Shown in pieces: positions 46,305 through 55,839 of a DNA stretch of 64,000 nt. Under the pieces are notes generated by a model. It saw nothing but the letters and a program-made list of their open reading frames with translations, ran no database searches and was not told the origin of the DNA. The position numbers were made by a program, and so were the translations under genes. The DNA comes from Peromyscus leucopus (lineage: Eukaryota > Chordata > Mammalia > Rodentia > Cricetidae): positions 70,480,518 through 70,544,517 of the forward strand of contig NC_051063.1 in the NCBI RefSeq assembly GCF_004664715.2. Direction: 5' to 3'. Numbering within the stretch: position 1 is the first letter of the stretch; each line of letters starts with the position of its first letter.

Positions 46305-46503
46305 GTGGAGCTCAGGAGTTAAAAGCATTTGTTGTTTCTGCAGAAGACCAGGATTCGGTTCCTAGCACCCACGTGTTGCCTTACAACCATCCATCGCTCC
46401 ACTTCCAGGGAATTTGATGGTGTCTTCTGACATTTGCAGGCATGCATGTGACATGCAGACATACATGCAAGAAAACCATTCATACACATAAAATAAAAAT
46501 AAA
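46305..46503 (+). repeat. B3-type tRNA SINE
   Basis: ggagctcaggagttaaaagc, cagaagaccaggattcggtt and acatgcagacatacatgcaa, with tail cataaaataaaaataaa. Confidence 0.87.
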
Positions 46504-46960
46504 CAGCCTCTTTTAACCCTATCAGCCACAGATTCCCCTGTCCTCCCTCCTCCCACCCCTCTCCTCTGCCCTCCTTCCAGCTCCCCCCCCCAATTCCCAT
46601 CTCCTCCAGGGCAAAGACTCCCCTGGGGATTCAGCTCAACCTGGTAGATTCAGTCCAGGCAGGTCCAGTCCCCTCCTCCCAGGCTAAGCAAAGTGTCCCT
46701 GCATAGGCCCCAGGTTCCAAACAGCCAGCTCATGCACTAAGGACAGGTCCCGGTCCCACTGCCTGGGGGCCTCCCAAACAGTTCAGGTTAATCAACTGTC
46801 TCACTTATCCAGAGGGCCTGGTCCAGTTGGGGGCTCCTCAGCTATTGGTTCATAGTTCATGTGTTTCCATAGTTTGGCTCTTTGTCCCTGTGCTTTTTCC
46901 AATCTTGGTCTCAACAATTCTCGTTCATATGCTACCTGAACTCTCCTGTATCTCTGGGTT
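46504..46960 (-). mobile_element. L1 3' UTR fragment (Lx-like)
   Basis: Antisense L1 3' UTR. C/T-rich tract (ctcctcccacccctctcctc), ggggattcagctcaacctgg, gtccagtcccctcctcccag, ctcacttatccagagggcct and ggctcctcagctattggttc are in the known order. Confidence 0.8.
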
Positions 46961-46971
46961 TGGGGAGGGTT

Positions 46972-46990
46972 TTGTTGTTGTTGTTGTTGG
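46972..46990. repeat. (GTT)n run
   Basis: About six units. Confidence 0.88.
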
Positions 46991-47029
46991 TTTTATCTTG
47001 TTTTTAAATCGAGATTAAAAACAGTGCCT

Positions 47030-47150
47030 AGAGCTGAGTTTGGTGACACATGTCTGTTCTCTCAGAAGCTGAACCAGGGTCTGGAGTTGAAAGCCAGGCT
47101 GGCTGTCTCTCAAGAGACAGAAAGCAAATAAATGAACAAAAACAATAGCA
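47030..47150 (+). repeat. Diverged B1 SINE
   Basis: gagctgagtttggtgacaca ... ttgaaagccaggctggctgt ... agacagaaagcaaataaatg. Confidence 0.6.
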
Positions 47151-47866
47151 GATACCCCTCCAGCTAGCTACTGCAAAGGTTTGAGTGAGATGCCATGGGC
47201 AAAGCAGATGCCTGACTCAAAGGAAGTGTTCAACAGATGGAGAGCACTACAGAAATGCACAACTCATCAAAATGCAGAGTTGTGGGGCCTAGTCCAATGG
47301 ACATGTCTACAAGATACTCCCAGACCAGACCTCAGGCTCCTCGTGTAACTGTGGAAGAGGGCGAGGACAGACTGTAAGAGCCAGAAAGGAGCAGGGAGTT
47401 TGCTGTGAGATTGTGTCTCCTAGTAACATCAGAAGCGCTACCCTGAAGTCTCACCAACATGACTGCTCAACATGAGCTGAACAAGGATGACACCAATGAG
47501 CACACCAAAGTTTGGGGGGGGGGGGAGAAAGGAGAACTGTGGCCTCAACCCTGTACACGTAACTGTAGGTGACTGAGAAAAGCTAGGAGCAGGAGAGGAG
47601 GTCCTCCCCTAGGAAGAGCATACCAAACAGTCATCCAATGCCAAACAACCAGCCCTGGTACATACAGGTAACATTATATGGAATGAACAGATTATATTTA
47701 GGAATATGTATGCATATATAAATACATATATGAATGCAATAACAACTAGTAAAAAACAGAGACCATGAATTTGAAGGAGAGTGAGGTGAGTATACAGGAA
47801 GGTTTGGGGAAGGAAAGGGAAATGTTATCATTAAATTATAATCTCAAAAAATTTTTAAAAAGGAAG
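47151..47866 (+). mobile_element. L1 3' UTR fragment, + orientation
   Basis: Motifs in order: ggacatgtctacaagatact, gggagtttgctgtgagattg, tctcaccaacatgactgctc, aacattatatggaatgaaca and tataatctcaaaaaattttt. It ends in a short A-rich tail and has a 12-nt G run near 47514. 5'-truncated. Confidence 0.8.
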
Positions 47867-47899
47867 TGCTCAGCAAAATTTTACTAGCTTGGGAAGGAG

Positions 47900-48290
47900 A
47901 AGGCTGTGCTATGTGTGGGCGGTCTGCACCATTGGGAACACAGTGGTGAATGAGTATCCCCTGTGGCTTACATTCTGGAGAGCAAAGAGAGGCAAAGTGT
48001 AAACACATAAAACAAACCAAACAGGAAACCGAAGGGCTCTGCAGTGGGTAATGGTGGAGGGGCTGCTTCAGATTCCACATCAGAGGAGGGCCCCCTGGGA
48101 AGACAGCATTTACACTAAGAAGGGTGGGAAGAAGTCAGTCACAGGACAAAGAACATTCCAGACTCAGGACATGGCAAGTGCAACAGGCCTTGGTGGAATG
48201 TTCTAGAACCATCCAGGGACAAGTGTCGGCCAGAGGAAGTGTGAACCAGAGGAGTGGAGTCAGGAGTGCCACAGTTGCCTAGGCCACCCA
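47900..48290 (-). repeat. L2 LINE 3'-end remnant
   Basis: Inverted L2: gaacacagtggtgaatgagt, ggcttacattctggagagca, gaagacagcatttacactaa, aaagaacattccagactcag and acatggcaagtgcaacaggc. Long for an L2 remnant. Confidence 0.75.
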
Positions 48291-49399
48291 ACCCAGGGCC
48301 TGATGCTCAGAGCCATGTGACTGGAAGAAGCAGGCAGTGACACTTCAGAACTCTCTGGAGCCCCAGGTGTGAATGTGGCTGTATTCTCTCTGTGATCTGA
48401 AAGACATTTCAAAGGCAATTAAAACTTCCAAATGCCTCTCATGAAGGCTTCCTGGTGCCCCATCCCACCTGACTGGCCTGTTCCCATTTGCTCTGCTCTG
48501 AAGATACCTGCAAGGCTACAATGCCCCTGGGAATGGGCCTGCCCAGGAGGCCTGGGCAGCTGAAAAGAGATGAGAGCTTTGGGGTGGGCTATGAGACTCC
48601 GCTGTCACCAGAGAAGTCCTCTCAAATGTGTTTTTTAATACTCTGGAGGCAAACTAATCTCTAGGAGCTCAGGAGACGCCATGTGTGGTTGTCAGCTGGC
48701 TGTGGTTTAGATTTTGGTGCGCCCGTCTGAAACACGCATGAGTAAGTACATCATAGCTCAGGCCCACTGCAATGGCCTAGCTGACTTAAAATAGGCATGC
48801 ATGTTTCCTGAAAGTATTGATAGCCATGTAAAACGGGGACATTGCCCTCCATTCTGAACTTGGCTGGAAGAACATTAAGGCAGTCTGAGTTTGGAAAAGT
48901 CTTCCTCTCCTCTATTGCATACCCAGCATCCCCACCTCTCCAAATTGAGGTACTTACCGGGATGCTGGCGGCAAACTCAGATGGAAGCAGCTGAAGCCAA
49001 AGGGGGACTTATTGGAGAGAAGAGATGCTACAGCACCCAAGCACTTGGACATCCCTCCTCTTCCCTTCCTCACTGCAGGATAACGGGTTTGTCTGCTTCC
49101 AGCATCCCCTCCAAGTGGAGGCCAGGCTGGAGGCAGCTCTGCAGCTACAATGCTGAGTCTAGAAGTCCCACCGCCCCACTTCCGGCAAAGGAGAACTGTG
49201 ATGAGCTGGGCTTGGGTCACACAGTCATCTCTTGGCCCCACCCCCGACCCAGGAGGTATGAAGAGCAACAAGGGCATCCCCTCCACGGCATCTCCCGTGA
49301 CTCAGAATTTGAAACCACTCTGGACTCCACTGCCCCAACCGATGAAATCAGACTCTGTTTAGGGCCCTTTCTTGCCCTGTACAACCTGGCTTCCTGATT
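48291..49399. other. Unique intronic sequence with a 168-codon + frame
   Basis: The frame at 48891-49397 is the longest outside repeats. It has no recognisable domain, is not bounded by splice sites I can support, and its length is about what chance gives in 64 kb. Confidence 0.4.
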
Positions 49400-49715
49400 C
49401 CAGATCTTCAGGTAGCCTGTCGTGCCCATCCTCCGCCTGGGAGTGCCTCCAACCCTACCCATTCTGATGCGCTTCAGCCTTCTAGCTTCATTGCCACAGA
49501 GTGGTGTCCAGCTCCCTCTGCAAGGCCTTCTTTATGCTCTACCTCTTGTGCATTGGTTCACCGGAATACAGCTCTCCTACTCTGAGACAGTTCCCTCTGT
49601 CACCCTACCAGGCTGTAACGTCCTCACACGCAGAGACTGGTCTAATTATCTTTGTGACCCAGCAGCTAAAAACAGCACATAATAGGTACATAGGAAACCT
49701 TTCCTGCATTGCATG
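49400..49715 (+). repeat. L2 LINE 3'-end remnant
   Basis: actctgagacagttccctct, gtaacgtcctcacacgcaga, ctaattatctttgtgaccca and aacagcacataataggtaca follow the L2 3' end. Confidence 0.65.
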
Positions 49716-50156
49716 GAGCAGGATGAAATAGGGCACATAATCTCAGGCTGCAAAATCATTTAAAACCTACCTAGACAGTGCCCTGGCCTCAATGAAGACC
49801 TGACACTTTTGTAGTTTTAGTTGAGACACAATGGGGCTCTCCTGAATTTAGCTTATCTTGGAAACTTGGGATTTCAGTATGTCCAAATCATGTTTTGTTC
49901 ACACCTACATCACTTTTAACATTTCATCATTGTTTTAACCTCTCCTGAGACATTTCTATATTGATAGCTAGGTTCTCTCACCTGTAAGGAAAACAACTAT
50001 GGATCCCAAACTGGTTTCCCAGAAGTAGCTTTGCTACTGATTCTAGTTTGTGGAGAAATGGGATATCTGGGGGTGGGTTTTCCCAACTTGGAAATATGTC
50101 TGTACAACAGTATTTTAAAGTGTGGGATGTAGTGGGGTGGGTTGGTAATGGTGTGG
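49716..50156. other. Unique sequence; left flank of the LTR insertion
   Basis: No repeat. With 53015-53328 it is the pre-insertion locus. G-rich (tgtggggtgggttgg-like) near the insertion site. Confidence 0.5.
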
Positions 50157-50162
50157 GGAGGA

Positions 50163-50507
50163 TGTTGCTGGAGGGCTTCTCTCCAGGTTCCCCAAGCCCC
50201 GTAGTCCCACAATTCACTTATAAAATAATCACTCAGACGCTTATATCACTTATAAACTGTATGGCCGTGGCAGGCTTCTTGTTAACTGCTCTTTTATCTT
50301 AAATTAACCCATTTCTATAAATCTATACCTTGCCATGTGGCTGGTGGCTTACCAGAGTCTCTACATGCTGCTTGTCCTGGCGGTGGCTGCAGTCTCTCCC
50401 CTCCTTCTTCCTGTTTCCCCAATTCTCCTCTCTCTTTGTCCCGCCTATACTTCCTGCCTGGTCACTGGCCATCAGTGTTTTATTTACATAGAGTGATATC
50501 CACAGCA
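50163..50507 (-). repeat. 3' LTR of the mys-like element (left copy)
   Basis: 345 bp, ending next to the polypurine tract. It is identical to the right LTR except for C at 50238. On the host sense strand it holds a long pyrimidine tract followed by ccatcag (AG at 50474-50475), which resembles a 3' splice site. Confidence 0.92.
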
Positions 50508-50528
50508 CTTCCCCTTTCTTCTTTTTTT
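50508..50528 (-). other. Polypurine tract of the LTR element
   Basis: On the minus strand this is 21 consecutive purines ending GGGGAAG directly before the 3' LTR, the usual plus-strand priming site of retroelements. Confidence 0.85.
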
Positions 50529-52649
50529 AAAAAAGGAAGGTTTTAACTTTAACATGGTAAAATTACATATAACAAAACAATTACCGAGCAAGAATTATAG
50601 TTACAATATTAAAGAAGATGTCCTATCTATCTTATATTTGTGAGTTTAAGGTTTTATAGCTAACTTATCTTTTATCATAACTGAGGAAATTACAACTATC
50701 TAGTCTTTAACCACATCAAAGACCTGAGAAGGAACATAATGGTACCTGAGAAATGGTAGATGGATGCAAGCAACTTTCGGGAATCTTGTAAGAGTAGACC
50801 AAGACAGCTGGCAGCCTGGACAGTCACCTAATGTTTCTCAGCATTGTTGGTGCATTCAAATTGGCTACAGGCCTAGAGTATCTGACAGACCATTTTTAGA
50901 AGCAGGATTTCTGAAAGACCATCTTACCCTGTCTTGGCAGAGTACAGTGGTCGCTTTCCTTGTGTCCCGCTTGTCCAGAAAGGACAGCATTGCATTTGTA
51001 CTGTCAGCCATCAAGGCAAGGGCAGTTCTTTGCCCAGTAGGCCATTTTGTGCCAAAAAGACAAACTTCCAAATGGAAATGTCTTAGAAGCCCAACATTCT
51101 CTCGGGATCAAATTGGTGCAGCCAGGAGCAATTGTGTCTCACGTCAACAGAATTCTAAGTTATTTAAATGCCATATTCTCCAGGTCTATGAAGTGTTTGA
51201 AGATTACCTATCTATCTGAAATATATCTATGTATACCTAGAAGACTTAACTAACATGGCTACAGATATGATTATCATAGATGACTAATTATTAATCTATT
51301 TTTTAATTATCCATTACAATTTTAAATGAGTTATATAAACATAATACCTCAAACAAGAATAGAAATATATATATATATACAGTATAACAAAATTAACTTC
51401 AAGTTTGTATCAATGAACTAAAATTTATACCAATGTAAAACATTTTAAACATAAACTAAAATCTATACCGATGTAAAACATTTTAAACAAGTTGTTCTTT
51501 AAAAGTAGGTTCATTAATCTACCCTTTTATCTTATCATCTCCATATCCTCCTATATATCATATCCCCCTTTTTTTTTTAGAAAGATCACATTTATAATCA
51601 ACCTGTTTTAAATAAAAATATTGGTTTTTCTCTGTCCCACACCAGAGGGCTCTTCTAATTTGGGACACAAGAATCCCTTAACCATTTTTTTTTTTAAAGC
51701 AATATGTCTGGGTTTAGAGGGGGAGTGAGCCAATTCCACCTCTAAAGCCAGCTTGGTATATTTGGGAATTTGGGCGTAGCATCTCTTACTACTTCCTGCT
51801 GGAGGGGGGCGCTGTATCTTATGGGGACGCAAAGAAAATTTTAGACCTATGGGGTAGTCCGTGAGGCTGTATTGTGTGAACCAGTTGCCTTGAAACCGAT
51901 CTGGATGTTGGATCATCTGGGCCATGGTGTCATCGGAGTCCTTTCAGGGGGTCTTGGCTGGTGAAACCTGATGTATCTTAATCTGGAACAAGTCCACAGC
52001 CTCTGGCTTTCTGTGGAAACAAAAGCAGAACCTCTTTTCCAAAGTAACATATCCTTATATCCAAATTTTGAAGTCAAGGTATCTTTAAAATATACATTTT
52101 GGCATAACTCAACAGCTTTTGTAATCAAATGTTTTTCTTTAGTTATGAATATCAAAGAGAACATAATCCAGATTCTCTGTGTGGTAGCCATCTTTATGTG
52201 GCTTATGTTTTATATTACCTTGAGCCTTGAGCCTATTGCTTTAAACTGTACCATTGTAAGCCTGAAACGGCACTGTGGCTGCTGGCTCCACCCACTTCAG
52301 CTTCCCAACATGGCAGTGGTACGTTTTCCGCCAGCTCTGGGAGTCATCAAGTCTCAGAAATAGTGGGTCTAAGATTTTATCAAAGCAGCGTGTAGCCCAG
52401 AAACCTCTTTTTTTTTTTTTTTTAAATACTAGTAAAGACTAAATCTACCACACAGCTTAATTTGTCGCTGGCAGATGCCTCATTTCCGCCATACTGCCGG
52501 TCAAACGCACCCGCCAGGAACCCGCCAGTGTCCAAACTTGAGTTTTGCCGCATCTAGCTGCCCGAATGAGACAAGAAGCAGGAACCTGGTTTTGGCTCTG
52601 TTTAGAATTGGTTATTAAATATTCTCAGGTTTAAGGTGGAAACTCGAGC

Positions 52650-52661
52650 CGTTGGGCGCCA
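52650..52661 (-). other. Primer binding site of the LTR element (tRNA-Lys type)
   Basis: The reverse complement reads TGGCGCCCAACG, two bases after the 5' LTR. It matches the first 12 bases of the tRNA-Lys(1,2) primer site. It fixes the element's minus orientation. Confidence 0.85.
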
Positions 52662-52663
52662 TT

Positions 52664-53008
52664 TGTTGCTGGAGGGCTTCTCTCCAGGTTCCCCAAGCCC
52701 CGTAGTCCCACAATTCACTTATAAAATAATCACTCAGATGCTTATATCACTTATAAACTGTATGGCCGTGGCAGGCTTCTTGTTAACTGCTCTTTTATCT
52801 TAAATTAACCCATTTCTATAAATCTATACCTTGCCATGTGGCTGGTGGCTTACCAGAGTCTCTACATGCTGCTTGTCCTGGCGGTGGCTGCAGTCTCTCC
52901 CCTCCTTCTTCCTGTTTCCCCAATTCTCCTCTCTCTTTGTCCCGCCTATACTTCCTGCCTGGTCACTGGCCATCAGTGTTTTATTTACATAGAGTGATAT
53001 CCACAGCA
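52664..53008 (-). repeat. 5' LTR of the mys-like element (right copy)
   Basis: 345 bp, next to the primer binding site. Its outer end lies 320 bp upstream of the Adam12 exon. Transcription from it would run away from the exon, antisense to Adam12. On the host sense strand it carries the same acceptor-like motif (AG at 52975-52976). Confidence 0.92.
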
Positions 53009-53014
53009 GGAGGA

Positions 53015-53328
53015 GGGTGTGATGTGTAGGTGTATGATGGGGTGAGGGGGAGGTGTCCATCCAGGTACATTGTGAATGCTAAACTGTGCACCTGAGAGGA
53101 ATGGGATCAGAGGAGTGAAGGGACCCCACAGGTACCACATGGGCAACTCTTCAAAACATGTGTTACAGACTGCCCCCTACTTGGATCCCCCAACACCTGC
53201 CTGGAAACCTGAATAGGTGAAGCCCACTGGGCCTCACTGGGTTGTTTCATTCTCACCCCTGAGATGCTCACAGCAGGGGATCCATGCGGTGCCACACTCA
53301 TGTTTTGATGTCACTTCTGTTTCCACAG
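53015..53328. other. Unique sequence between LTR element and exon
   Basis: Right flank of the insertion leading to the exon's acceptor. No repeat. Confidence 0.6.
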
Positions 53329-53407
53329 GGGACTCATTGCTGACGGCTTCATGGAGACCCATTATCTGCAAGATGGTACTGACGTCTCCTTCACTCGAAA
53401 TTACACG
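53329..53407 (+). CDS. Adam12: Internal coding exon of Adam12 (prodomain; exon 3 or 4)
   Basis: ADAM12 is a membrane-anchored or secreted metalloprotease-disintegrin active in muscle, fat and bone development. This exon encodes about residues 88-113, in the prodomain that keeps the protease latent. Seen: a pyrimidine-rich acceptor ending ttccacag, 79 bp open in one frame, then a gtaatt donor. The first base completes a split Glu codon, giving an upstream phase-2 junction. The remaining 26 codons read G-L-I-A-D-G-F-M-E-T-H-Y-L-Q-D-G-T-D-V-S and then F-T-R-N-Y-T, leaving a phase-0 donor. The core E-T-H-Y-L-Q-D-G-T-D-V-S and the N-Y-T glycosylation sequon match my memory of mammalian ADAM12. A short exon of this size is typical for ADAM prodomains. 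Exon numbering is uncertain because no neighbouring exon is in the window. No frameshift or stop is present. A young LTR element ends 320 bp upstream. Confidence 0.93.
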
Positions 53408-53474
53408 GTAATTCCCGCATGTTTGGGCCAACAGGGTTCTGCGCATGGAATCTATGTTGACACTTGGTAGCTGT

Positions 53475-53517
53475 TTTTTGTTTGTTTGTTTGCTTGCTTG
53501 CTTGCTTGTTTGTTTTT
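53475..53517. repeat. (TTTG)n/(CTTG)n microsatellite
   Basis: ttgtttgtttg then cttgcttgcttg then ttgtttg, 70-110 bp after the exon's donor. Confidence 0.94.
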
Positions 53518-53569
53518 CCTAAGCTAATCACATCCCCAGATCCTTAATTTAGGTCCCAAGAATTACCAG

Positions 53570-53705
53570 AGAAGCCAGGCTCACGCCTCAAATTTCAGTT
53601 CTCAGAAAGCCGAGGCAGGAAGATCACTGAGGTTAGAGTATAGACTACAGAGTGGATTCCAGGACAGCCTGGCCTACAAAAGGTGACCTTCCCCCAAATA
53701 AAACC
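53570..53705 (+). repeat. Diverged B1 SINE
   Basis: gccgaggcaggaagatcact, ggattccaggacagcctggc and an A-rich ccaaataaaacccc end. Confidence 0.7.
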
Positions 53706-53719
53706 CCAAATGCGCTTTG

Positions 53720-53812
53720 GTATGCAGATGCACACGAATCTCTGTGAGTTCAAGACCAGCCTGGTGTATATAGCCAGAGCTACATAGTGAGTCTATGCCT
53801 AAATGAGAAATT
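53720..53812 (+). repeat. B1 SINE, 3' half
   Basis: cacacgaatctctgtgagttc, aagaccagcctggtgtatat and agctacatagtgagtctatg. Its tail leads into the purine tract. Confidence 0.75.
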
Positions 53813-53869
53813 GGAAGAGAAGGAGGAGGAAAGGAAAGAAGAAGAGGAGAAGGGGGAGAAGAGGAGGAG

Positions 53870-53904
<35 letters not shown>

Positions 53905-53909
53905 GGAGG
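53813..53909 (+). repeat. 97-nt uninterrupted purine tract, (GGA)n-rich
   Basis: Every base is A or G on the sense strand, mostly gga/gaa units. It is probably an expanded SINE tail. Confidence 0.96.
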
Positions 53910-54137
53910 TTGTTTTTCTTCATCAGAAAGCTTGACCAGGGTTGGAGGTGGATTAGAAAGCCATCCTGAAAGGCCGAGTTTTGCTGTGTTACACTTTGCA
54001 GCTCTGTAAAGAAATGTAAAGGAAAAGTGACTTGCTGAACCCACCTTAAAGGGGTGCATGTGTCCCTCTGCTGAGCTACCACAACATGAACTTTGTAATC
54101 TTCTTGTCAGCGTTTGACTGTTGGAACTTTTAAAATA

Positions 54138-54141
<4 letters not shown>
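53910..54141. other. Unique intronic sequence
   Basis: Nothing recognised. Confidence 0.5.

Positions 54142-54184
<43 letters not shown>
54142..54184. repeat. (GT)n microsatellite
   Basis: About 20 units at the tail of the inverted SINE that follows. Confidence 0.97.
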
Positions 54185-54185
<1 letters not shown>

Positions 54186-54310
54186 ATGTGGTAGTCAGGG
54201 GACAATTTGTGGTAATCAGTTCCATTCTATCATTTGGGTCCTGGGGGTTGAACCCATGCCATCAGGCCTGGCAGAAAGCATCTTTACCCAACTGAGCCAC
54301 CTCAGGAGAC
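54185..54310 (-). repeat. B2/B3-superfamily SINE
   Basis: Inverted. tcaggggacaatttgtggta, gggtcctgggggttgaaccc and the promoter end tacccaactgagccacctca. Confidence 0.78.
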
Positions 54311-54747
54311 TGATACTTGAGCTTTTCTGCGTGGCTCTGACCCATGTCCATTATGTGCCCCTTTGGCACAGCCTTGTGTGTAGATTCCATGGGATTCCAA
54401 GAGCAGAGGACAAATATAATATCCTGTGAAGGAAGAATAGGTTACCAGGTATAAAGAACTATGTGCGTGTAAGTTTGTTTTTTAAAAGCAGGCTAGCGGA
54501 GTATCCCTTATTCGTAGGACCCCTTTGTTCTCAGAGTTAGGCCCCCAGCATGCCCCTCATACCAGCTTTGGGACTTGGCACTTGGGATTGGATGCTTCAT
54601 GATCTGGGAACATAGTTCTACCACAGCTCTCCCAACCCTGAGAAAACACATAGAAATCCAAAACAGGATATAAGCACCTCCAAGTTAGTGTAAAAAAAAA
54701 AAAATTCAAGCTTAAAGGTGATTCAGAAAAATCAGTCCAAGGGACAT
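54311..54747. other. Unique intronic sequence
   Basis: A-run at 54692-54704. Nothing recognised. Confidence 0.5.
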
Positions 54748-54890
54748 TAGCTGGGTGTAGTGGCTCCCACCTGTAATCCAAGCACGTGGGACACAAGAGA
54801 ATGATAGCAACTCTAAGGCCAGCCTGGGCTATTTAGTGAGTTCCAGGCTAGCCCAGGCTATAGTGAGACCCTCTCTAAAATTAACAAAAT
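54748..54890 (+). repeat. B1 SINE
   Basis: tagctgggtgtagtggctcc, cctgtaatccaagcacgtgg, aaggccagcctgggctattt and gtgagaccctctctaaaatt. Confidence 0.85.
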
Positions 54891-54977
54891 GGTATGTGGG
54901 AGTGAGGATGGCTAGAGCTTTGGCTACTAAGTTTGGGTCATGTGATCCATAGTGGGGAGGGAGAGAGAGAGGATGAA

Positions 54978-54980
<3 letters not shown>

Positions 54981-55023
<43 letters not shown>
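54981..55023. repeat. (AT)n microsatellite
   Basis: About 21 pure AT units, self-complementary. Confidence 0.97.
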
Positions 55024-55027
<4 letters not shown>

Positions 55028-55219
55028 TGGATATAAATGAGAATGAAAATGAGTATAAAAGCAGGTGCTAGAGGCAGAGAAGAGAGAATTGGATGTCTGC
55101 AATTAGGATCTCCTAAGTGTTGGCTCCCCTGGACAGCTTCTTGTGCAGAAGACAGCAGAACTCTCCCAGCCCTAAGGAAGCAGAAAAGAATTGTCTGCCA
55201 TGTGTCATGAATTGAAAGA

Positions 55220-55222
<3 letters not shown>

Positions 55223-55265
<43 letters not shown>
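55223..55265. repeat. (CA)n microsatellite
   Basis: About 21 units. Confidence 0.97.
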
Positions 55266-55267
<2 letters not shown>

Positions 55268-55839
55268 CACAAGAAAAGAAAGATTAGACCCCATGCAGCC
55301 TTTCACATGTGTTACATGCATTGGAGATGTGTTGGCCTCTATCCAGCTTCTGAATATCATCGTAAGGCTGGGATTCCCAGTCAAGACATTGACCTCAAAG
55401 CTACTCCCAAACCAGGGAAGTCTGCGTGAGGCCAGGCTGGAGCCCGTGCTACAGTGTTCCATAGGGAAGTTTCTACAGCCCAGATGTATGAGATGGCCAT
55501 GCAAAGAGAAGAGAGTGTAAAATGCTCCCCAAGGCAAAAATCACAAGCCAGACAGTGAACATAGGCACTGCCTTGGAGACCCCTGGACCTTAGAAAGTGA
55601 GAGAAAAAAGTTATCCCTTCCCAAAACAGAGATGGAAGAAAAGCCAGAGGAGAAAAAGCAAAGAAGAAAAGGGATCTAAGGGAAATTGCAGTGAGATCCA
55701 TTTTCTGGGAAGAAGCAGTGATCAGAGTGTAACGGTGGATTCCCAGGTGGGAGAAAGATAGGAATCTTAACAAAAACCCACTAGTCCCTGGAGAAAGAAC
55801 AGAAATATCCCAGGGTGACTTATGGAGAACCTGCAGAAT
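55266..55839. other. Unique intronic sequence
   Basis: Purine-rich. Nothing firmly recognised. Confidence 0.45.

Larger units (their letters stand above)
50508..52663 (-). mobile_element. Internal region of the mys-like element
   Basis: About 2.16 kb, AT-rich, with T-rich runs near 51568-51580 and 52409-52425. Two minus-strand frames of about 90-105 codons (51608-51925 and 51913-52191) overlap slightly. They could be decayed gag-type remnants, but I recognise no motif. No polymerase-type sequence is apparent. Confidence 0.7.
50163..53008 (-). mobile_element. Near-intact mys-like LTR retroelement (ERVK-type, non-autonomous)
   Basis: Two direct 345-bp LTRs (50163-50507 and 52664-53008) start TG and end CA. 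They flank about 2.16 kb of internal sequence, and the 2846-bp whole is bracketed by the 6-bp duplication GGAGGA (50157-50162 and 53009-53014). The LTRs differ at one base only: C at 50238 versus T at 52739, a CpG-to-TpG change. Orientation is minus. Reverse-complemented, the right LTR is followed after 2 nt by TGGCGCCCAACG, a tRNA-Lys(1,2)-type primer site (52650-52661), and the left LTR is preceded by a 21-nt purine tract (50508-50528). The interior has only short frames and no recognisable protease, polymerase or integrase, so it would depend on a helper. Size, LTR length and 6-bp duplication agree with the published mys family of Peromyscus (from memory). Confidence 0.92.
1..53328 (+). other. 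Adam12: Adam12 upstream intron (partial)
   Basis: Everything before the exon is read as one intron, at least 53 kb long. I looked for codons of the preceding ADAM12 prodomain exon and found none. It ends in the acceptor tract tcacttctgtttccacag, with branch-point-like motifs (cactcat) 28-35 nt upstream of the AG. Large 5' introns are known for ADAM12. A nested gene cannot be fully excluded, but none is visible. Confidence 0.8.

Noticed and set aside
48891..49397. 168-codon plus-strand frame in unique DNA
   Set aside because: No recognisable domain or supporting splice sites, and a frame this long is expected about once by chance in 64 kb on six frames.
50150..50162. G-rich sequence left of the LTR element as a G-quadruplex
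   Set aside because: The GGG runs are too few and irregular to support a confident call.
50764..51219. 151-codon plus-strand frame inside the LTR element
   Set aside because: It is on the strand opposite to the element's transcription and resembles no retroviral or host protein I know.
53217..53411. Frame overlapping the Adam12 exon with its own ATG
   Set aside because: It is in a different reading frame from the ADAM12 match and runs across the acceptor site.
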